NCBI GenBank assembly: GCA_029821455.1
Contig: JALGTI010000076.1
Coordinates: 1 to 19,236, forward strand
DNA from: Candidatus Zipacnadia bacterium
Lineage (GTDB): Bacteria > Armatimonadota > Zipacnadia > Zipacnadales > Zipacnadaceae
Reading direction: 5' to 3'
DNA: 19,236 bases
Shown here in pieces: positions 14,995 to 19,236 of this stretch (position 1 is its first letter; every line of letters begins with the position of its first letter). Under the pieces are notes generated by a model. That model was not told the origin of the DNA, did no database searches, and worked only from the letters and a program-made list of their open reading frames with translations. The position numbers and the translations under genes are program-made.

Positions 14995-15019
14995 TGGTTC
15001 TCGAGCAGCGCGAGAACCA
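14995..15019. promoter_or_regulatory. Perfect 9-base inverted repeat upstream of the URO-D-like gene
   Basis: TGGTTCTCG (14995-15003) and CGAGAACCA (15011-15019) are separated by seven bases. The repeat lies 79 bases before the URO-D-like start and about 97 bases after the DUF4129 gene stop. It could be an operator for a dimeric regulator or a terminator for the upstream gene. The downstream minus-strand sequence GTTCTTTGTGTG is only mildly T-rich. Confidence 0.45.
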
Positions 15020-15115
15020 ATCGCAACATCCACATGCCAATGGGGAACATGCCTGTGCTGTTATGACGAGACGTCTAGTAGGTCGCATTGGCCAGTGCAT
15101 TTGCGTAAGGGTTGG

Positions 15116-16795
15116 CTATCTAGTGTTGTCGCGTAGCCGCTCAATGCAGGGCAGCAGCTTGTCCCACACCTCCCGGGACATTTCCACGGCATCCTCACGG
15201 GCAGGCTGGTCGCTGTAGGCCACCTGTATGTAGGCATAGGTCAGGCGGCGGGTGTCTCCACGCTCTAGACCCAGACCATATGGAAGACCACGGGCAAACT
15301 CCATCTCGGTCTGGCCCTCGCCTCGGGGATGGCCGGCCACGGCGGCATATGTGACAAAAGCCCGGTAGATATGGCGTACCACCTGTTCGGGGCTGAGGCG
15401 CTCAAGCAGCCGGGTGTTGGTAAAGATGTCGGCAAACGGGTCGTGAGGCAGGGCCTCCTCAGCGGCTGGACGCCGGCCAAATAATCCAGCCAGCCGGCGC
15501 CACAGCGCGCCAAGGCCGGCAACCACGGCCCCAAGTAGTGCCCCAAGCCGGCGCCAATAGGACGCCACGGCCCAGACAATGGCAGCCAGCATCAGTAGTA
15601 CCAGTATCCACAGCAAGAGCCTGGCGATACCCTCAGGGATCGCAGAGCCTGATGGCAACGTTGGGCTGCCCCGTCCGGAGCCTTGCCCACTGCCCTCGCC
15701 CTGCTGTGTGCCTGTCTGGCCACTGCCTTGGCCGGGCTGGTCCCCGCCGGGCAGTACCCCCTCGCGCTGGCCCTGCCGGGCTTGGCTCTCCTCGCCTCCG
15801 GGCTGCTGGCCCCGGCCTCCATACTCCCACTGCTCGCCTCCCCTCCCTGGCCTTTGGGCCTGCCGCATCCCCACTGCCGGGCCACGGCCGCCCTGGGCTA
15901 TCTGCTGCTCTCTGTGCGACTGGCCAAATGTCTGACGGGTGAGCTTGTGGTGAACTGCCGGCATCGCTGCCGCCAGCAACACCAGCAAGATAGTCAGCAC
16001 CAAACTGGTGACAATCCAATTGGGTGCTAATCTGCTCGACATCCAGATCTTTCGGACCCGCACATCCATTCGCAGGGCCGACAGATTGGTCAGTGCCAGT
16101 AGTGCTAGGGCAAAGAACCCAAAGCCGGCTACGCACCAGGTCGAATGGCGAGCGACCATGGTGCCGGGTGCGACCAGCCGGCTGCCAAAGCCGAAGATGA
16201 TGGCGGCGATCAGGCAGACCCATAGTATCGAGCGTCCTGGATGAGCTGGTCGCTGCGACCGGTCGGCGGGCCGCTCGAACTCGTCAGACAGGTCGGAGAA
16301 CAGCCCGTGCTCGATCTGCTCCTCAACGTGTTCTTCAGCGGTGCACTCGCGGGTGATACGACTGGCGGCCCACCAAATCAGCACGATGACGGCATAGTTG
16401 AACAGCAGCGACACGAGCGCTCCCGTGGCGCTTGATAGTTCGCCGAACAGCGTATCGCCTCCGACTGTGTAGTGGAAGATGAAAAAACCAACCGCGACGC
16501 CTAGGCCCACGGAATATGGTGCGGCCATGACGCTGTCGCCGTACTTGGTGCGTATCCGCGTGATGGCAATGACCGCTAACAAAAACCAGAAGCAAACCCA
16601 GCGCAGGATGCTATTGAACCCCCCGCCGGCTGCCGCACGCAGGTCAATCAGATAGTAGAGCAGACAACCCAGCATCCCGAAGATACAGACGGGGATGGCC
16701 ACCTCGGTCAGCCAATCCAGAGCACGCAGCGGCTGAAGCCGATACGGATCGACTTCCACTGTGGGGGTGACAGGTTGGCGGCGGTTCGTAGACAT
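15116..16795 (-). CDS. Multi-pass membrane protein with C-terminal DUF4129 domain
   Basis: A 559-residue protein of unknown role. It has about seven hydrophobic segments in the first 285 residues (roughly 33-54, 63-80, 92-110, 123-144, 189-206, 218-240, 260-280). A Gln/Gly-rich low-complexity region (about 293-383) and one more membrane helix (390-413) follow. A soluble domain (about 455-550) contains ERLSPEQVVRHIYRAFVTYAAVAGHPRGEGQTEMEFARGL and LTYAYIQVAYS, matching DUF4129. Such proteins are often found near MoxR ATPases and transglutaminase-like proteins, but neither is in this window. A TTG at 16816 is in frame, but it would lie at or upstream of the predicted transcription start. The ATG at 16795 with AGCAGG six bases upstream is preferred. 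Confidence 0.8.
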   Translation of the reverse strand: MSTNRRQPVTPTVEVDPYRLQPLRALDWLTEVAIPVCIFGMLGCLLYYLIDLRAAAGGGFNSILRWVCFWFLLAVIAITRIRTKYGDSVMAAPYSVGLGVAVGFFIFHYTVGGDTLFGELSSATGALVSLLFNYAVIVLIWWAASRITRECTAEEHVEEQIEHGLFSDLSDEFERPADRSQRPAHPGRSILWVCLIAAIIFGFGSRLVAPGTMVARHSTWCVAGFGFFALALLALTNLSALRMDVRVRKIWMSSRLAPNWIVTSLVLTILLVLLAAAMPAVHHKLTRQTFGQSHREQQIAQGGRGPAVGMRQAQRPGRGGEQWEYGGRGQQPGGEESQARQGQREGVLPGGDQPGQGSGQTGTQQGEGSGQGSGRGSPTLPSGSAIPEGIARLLLWILVLLMLAAIVWAVASYWRRLGALLGAVVAGLGALWRRLAGLFGRRPAAEEALPHDPFADIFTNTRLLERLSPEQVVRHIYRAFVTYAAVAGHPRGEGQTEMEFARGLPYGLGLERGDTRRLTYAYIQVAYSDQPAREDAVEMSREVWDKLLPCIERLRDNTR

Positions 16796-16820
16796 GTCGT
16801 GCCTGCTTACCGGCAATAGG

Positions 16821-16829
16821 ATTATACCA
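16821..16829 (-). promoter_or_regulatory. Extended -10 promoter for the DUF4129 gene
   Basis: On the minus strand TGGTATAAT gives a perfect TATAAT preceded by the TGn extension. No good -35 box is present, which extended -10 promoters do not need. The start point near 16814 leaves a leader of about 20 bases. Confidence 0.6.
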
Positions 16830-16867
16830 CCGGCTGGGCCATCTCCACCAGTACCGACAAATAGCCC

Positions 16868-16896
16868 TTGACTTGGCCTTGCCAGGTCTGTAACCT
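16868..16896 (+). promoter_or_regulatory. Promoter candidate for nifS-nadA
   Basis: TTGACT (16868-16873) and TAACCT (16891-16896) are spaced by 17 bases. The -35 is five of six to consensus and the -10 three of six. A leader of about 28 bases would carry the AGGAG used by the cysteine desulfurase gene. Confidence 0.45.
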
Positions 16897-16930
16897 AGCG
16901 ATGCATCCAGACTGCCAGGAGTTGACATAA

Positions 16931-18106
16931 GTGATCTATCTGGACCATGCGGCGACCACCAAGGTTGACCCCGAGGTCTTTGCGGCGATGGCACCCCATC
17001 TGCAGGACGAGTATGGCAACCCCAGTAGCCTCTACGCTCTGGCCGGCCGCTCGCGGGCCAAGATGGAGGCCGCACGGCAGAGTGTTGCCGCGTACATTGG
17101 CGCTGATCCATCCGAGATTATATTCACCGGCTGTGGCACAGAATCCGACAATCATGCCATCAAGGGCACAGCCCTGGCCAAACGTGATACAGGCAAACAT
17201 ATCATCACCACCGAGATCGAACACCATGCAGTTCTGCATTCTTGTGAGGCTCTAGAGAAGCAGGGCTTTGAAGTTAGCTACCTGCCTGTTGATCAGTACG
17301 GCCTCATCGCTCCGGAGCAGGTAGCCGAGGCGCTGCGCGATGACACTATCCTCGTAACCATTATGCATGCCAACAACGAGGTGGGCACCATCGAGCCTAT
17401 CGCCGAGATCGGCGCTATCTGTCGGGAGCGTGGGGTCTGGTTCCACACCGACGCCGTGCAGTCGCTGGGCAAGATACCGGTCAATGTGGATGACCTGAAT
17501 GTTGACATGCTGTCACTGTCGGCCCATAAGATCTATGGGCCCAAGGGTGTCGGGGTGTTGTATCTGCGCAAGGGCGTCCGGCTGCCGCCGTTCCTTGACG
17601 GTGGTGCGCAGGAGCAGGGCCGTAGGGCATGCACGGAGAATGTCGCCAGTATCGTAGGCCTGGGCAAAGCCGTGGAACTGCTGGCCCAGCGCGGCCAACA
17701 AGACAACACCCGCATACAGACGCTGTGCGACCGCCTCGTTGAGGGCATCACGGGCCAGATCCCGCATTGCTTCCTGACCGGCCACCCCGAAAAACGCCTG
17801 CCCAACATCGCTAGCTTCATTATGAACTACATCGAGGGCGAGGGGATGCTGCTGTCGCTGGACTTCGAGGAGGTCTGCGCCTCCAGTGGCTCCGCCTGTG
17901 TCAGCGGGTCGCTTGACCCGTCGCACGTGCTGATGGCAATGGGCTACCCTCATGCGGTTGCGCATGGCTCGTTACGCCTGAGCCTGGGCCGCGAGAACAC
18001 CGAGGCCGAGATCGACCGGGTTATTGATCTGCTACCGCCAATTGTCGAGCGGCTGCGGGAGATGTCGCCGCTGTGGGCCGATGCCAAAAGCAAGGGCGAG
18101 GTGTGA
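16931..18106 (+). CDS. nifS: Cysteine desulfurase (NifS/IscS family)
   Basis: PLP enzyme that takes sulfur from cysteine as a persulfide for Fe-S cluster assembly. The 391-residue product shows the full signature: MIYLDHAATT at the start, EHHAVLHS with the PLP-stacking H98, HANNEVGTIEP, FHTDAVQSLGK, and SAHKIYGPKG with the PLP lysine K200. The mobile loop SSGSACVSGSLDPSHVL holds the catalytic C323. A small oddity is C234 in RRACTENV, where RxGTEN is usual. The start is GTG with AGGAG nine bases upstream. The gene sits directly before nadA, and in Bacillus a NifS next to the nad genes is needed for NAD synthesis. A dedicated role in building the NadA cluster is therefore the best inference; general Fe-S supply is the alternative. 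Confidence 0.96.
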   Translation: MIYLDHAATTKVDPEVFAAMAPHLQDEYGNPSSLYALAGRSRAKMEAARQSVAAYIGADPSEIIFTGCGTESDNHAIKGTALAKRDTGKHIITTEIEHHAVLHSCEALEKQGFEVSYLPVDQYGLIAPEQVAEALRDDTILVTIMHANNEVGTIEPIAEIGAICRERGVWFHTDAVQSLGKIPVNVDDLNVDMLSLSAHKIYGPKGVGVLYLRKGVRLPPFLDGGAQEQGRRACTENVASIVGLGKAVELLAQRGQQDNTRIQTLCDRLVEGITGQIPHCFLTGHPEKRLPNIASFIMNYIEGEGMLLSLDFEEVCASSGSACVSGSLDPSHVLMAMGYPHAVAHGSLRLSLGRENTEAEIDRVIDLLPPIVERLREMSPLWADAKSKGEV

Positions 18107-18141
18107 GCGCGGGGGCGTTGCAGACGAAGGATGAGACAGCA

Positions 18142-19059
18142 ATGCATGCCGAGAACGCCGTAACCGGCGCCGAAATCGAACATCTCAAACAAGAGCGCAA
18201 TGCCGTCATCCTGGCCCACAACTACCAGCTCCCAGAGGTGCAGGATGTTGCTGACTTCCTGGGCGACTCACTCGGGCTAAGCAAGCAGGCGGCGGCCACT
18301 GACGCCGACGTGATAGTTTTCTGTGGCGTGCAGTTTATGGCCCAGACTGCCAAGCTGCTGTCTCCCGATAAACTAGTGCTTATGCCTGACCCTGAGGCCG
18401 GCTGCCCAATGGCGGATATGATAGCGCCTGAGCAGCTACGCGCGTTCAAAGCCCAGCACCCGGGCGCGCCCGTGGTCGCATACGTCAACACCACCGCTGA
18501 GGTGAAGGCGGAGGTGGACATCTGCTGCACCTCGGCCAACTCCGTGGAGGTTATTAGATCTCTGGATGCCGATACGGTGCTCTTCGTCCCGGACCGGTAC
18601 CTGGCCCACTGGACCCAGGCCCACGTACCAGACAAGAAGATAATCCCCTACCCCGGTTTTTGCCACTCTCATCTAGGGATTGAGCCAGAGGCCATCCTGG
18701 CGCTCAAGCGTGAGCATCCGGAAGCCGTTGTCATCGTCCATCCAGAGTGCACCCCGGATGTCACTGAGTTGGCCGACCTGGTCGCCAGCACCAGCGGGAT
18801 GGTCAGGTTCGTGCGGGAGACCGATGCCAAAGAGGTCATCGTCGGCACCGAGGTGGGGATGGTCTACAGACTCCAGCGCGAGAACCCTAACATCACCTAC
18901 TATCCCGTCGAGGTGGCCATCTGCCCCGATATGAAGAAGACTACCTTGCCCAAGGTGCTTACCTCCCTCAAAGACCTCGTCTACGAGATTGACATTGAGC
19001 CTGAGATCGCGGCCGGCGCCCGCCAGGCGGTCGAGCGCATGACGCAGATAGGCACTTAG
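18142..19059 (+). CDS. nadA: Quinolinate synthase NadA
   Basis: Condenses iminoaspartate with dihydroxyacetone phosphate to quinolinate in de novo NAD synthesis, using an oxygen-sensitive [4Fe-4S] cluster. The 305-residue product has AVILAHNYQLPEVQDVADFLGDSLGLS at the N-terminus. The three cluster cysteines lie in CPMADM (C88), PGFCHSHLG (C174) and EVAICPDMKK (C261). Substrate-binding motifs AYVNTTAEVKA, CTSANSVEV and VIVHPECTPDV are also present. The ATG at 18142 gives the normal length. A GTG at 18103 overlaps the nifS stop as GTGA and would add 13 residues, so coupled translation from there is a real alternative. The partner L-aspartate oxidase and phosphoribosyltransferase genes are not in the window. 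Confidence 0.97.
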   Translation: MHAENAVTGAEIEHLKQERNAVILAHNYQLPEVQDVADFLGDSLGLSKQAAATDADVIVFCGVQFMAQTAKLLSPDKLVLMPDPEAGCPMADMIAPEQLRAFKAQHPGAPVVAYVNTTAEVKAEVDICCTSANSVEVIRSLDADTVLFVPDRYLAHWTQAHVPDKKIIPYPGFCHSHLGIEPEAILALKREHPEAVVIVHPECTPDVTELADLVASTSGMVRFVRETDAKEVIVGTEVGMVYRLQRENPNITYYPVEVAICPDMKKTTLPKVLTSLKDLVYEIDIEPEIAAGARQAVERMTQIGT

Positions 19060-19100
19060 TGAGTTTTGCATAGGTGGAACTACATAAGTCACTTCCGGTA

Positions 19101-19121
19101 GGGTAAGCTTCCAGCTTGCCC
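19101..19121 (+). terminator. Stem-loop after nadA
   Basis: GGGTAAGCT and AGCTTGCCC pair over nine positions (one G-U) around a TCC loop, 41 bases after the nadA stop. No T-run follows, so termination is uncertain. It may instead be part of the repeat cluster that follows. Confidence 0.4.
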
Positions 19122-19143
19122 GTGAGTTGCGCAGGCATGGTTC

Positions 19144-19217
19144 GACGGTTCGGCGAGCTCACCGTCCTGAGTTTACCGAAGGACCAGCTCACCATGGCCT
19201 GAGCTTGCCGAAGGCCA
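19144..19217. repeat. Three hairpin repeats with constant core and variable paired arms
   Basis: Copy 1 (19144-19166) reads on the minus strand as arm GACGGT, core GAGCTCGCCGA, arm ACCGTC. Copy 2 (19164-19184, plus) is GTCCT, GAGTTTACCGA, AGGAC. Copy 3 (19195-19217, plus) is TGGCCT, GAGCTTGCCGA, AGGCCA. The core is 11 bases each time and the arms are fully complementary within each copy. An AGCTCACC block recurs with a 30-base period (19156-19163, 19186-19193). A fourth copy lies at 12283-12306. Confidence 0.75.
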
Positions 19218-19236
19218 GGATACCTGCGCTACCCAA

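Noticed and set aside
14917..15033. Upstream extension of the URO-D-like gene
   Set aside because: The extra 39 residues have no family similarity, and AAGGAG sits at ideal distance from the ATG at 14916.
15633..16223. Minus-strand alternative frame within the DUF4129 gene
   Set aside because: Same strand but another frame, low-complexity, and incompatible with the recognisable membrane protein.
16929..16950. TTGACA just before the nifS start as a -35 box
   Set aside because: No acceptable -10 sequence follows at 16-18 bases, and it would place the transcript start inside the conserved N-terminus of the gene.

Overview
The window is about 19.2 kb of moderately high-GC bacterial chromosome. 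It holds thirteen protein-coding loci and no RNA genes. I see no phage, transposase, CRISPR or plasmid-type genes. Gene order (dprA-topA), Fe-S NAD synthesis genes, secreted beta-propeller and TPR proteins, a DUF5060-type glycoside hydrolase, a URO-D-family protein and an Fe-S aldo/keto reductase together recall genomes of Armatimonadota and similar environmental lineages. That placement is an impression from gene content, not a phylogenetic result.

Left part (1-9271, all on the minus strand, so read from right to left): a near-consensus promoter at 9242-9271 drives an exported TPR protein. After it come a secreted PQQ-type beta-propeller protein, a small LapA-like membrane protein, dprA, topA and a membrane-embedded spermidine-synthase-like protein that runs off the left edge. 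That last gene has a GTG start overlapping the topA stop codon. Two hairpins between the LapA-like gene and dprA probably separate or attenuate the envelope genes from the DNA-handling genes.

Middle part (9272-13453): a plus-strand secreted glycoside hydrolase is broken by a frame change near 11050. The catalytic acid/base candidate lies on one side of the break and the nucleophile candidate on the other. Convergent to it is smpB, whose good promoter sits so close to the likely ATG that the mRNA may be nearly leaderless. Next is an aldo/keto reductase with two Fe-S cluster motifs.

Right part: a 428-base gene-free stretch with large nested inverted repeats (13454-13881), then a URO-D/methyltransferase-superfamily protein that is not HemE, and a multi-pass DUF4129 membrane protein. 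A divergent promoter region follows (DUF4129 gene to the left, nifS-nadA to the right). The cysteine desulfurase and quinolinate synthase genes form a coupled pair, which fits supply of the [4Fe-4S] cluster needed by NadA.

The most interesting non-coding signal is a small hairpin repeat family: three copies at 19144-19217 and one at 12283-12306. The 11-base core is nearly constant, while the flanking arms differ between copies yet stay complementary within each copy. I found no convincing new multi-gene system; the genes are mostly housekeeping or envelope functions.
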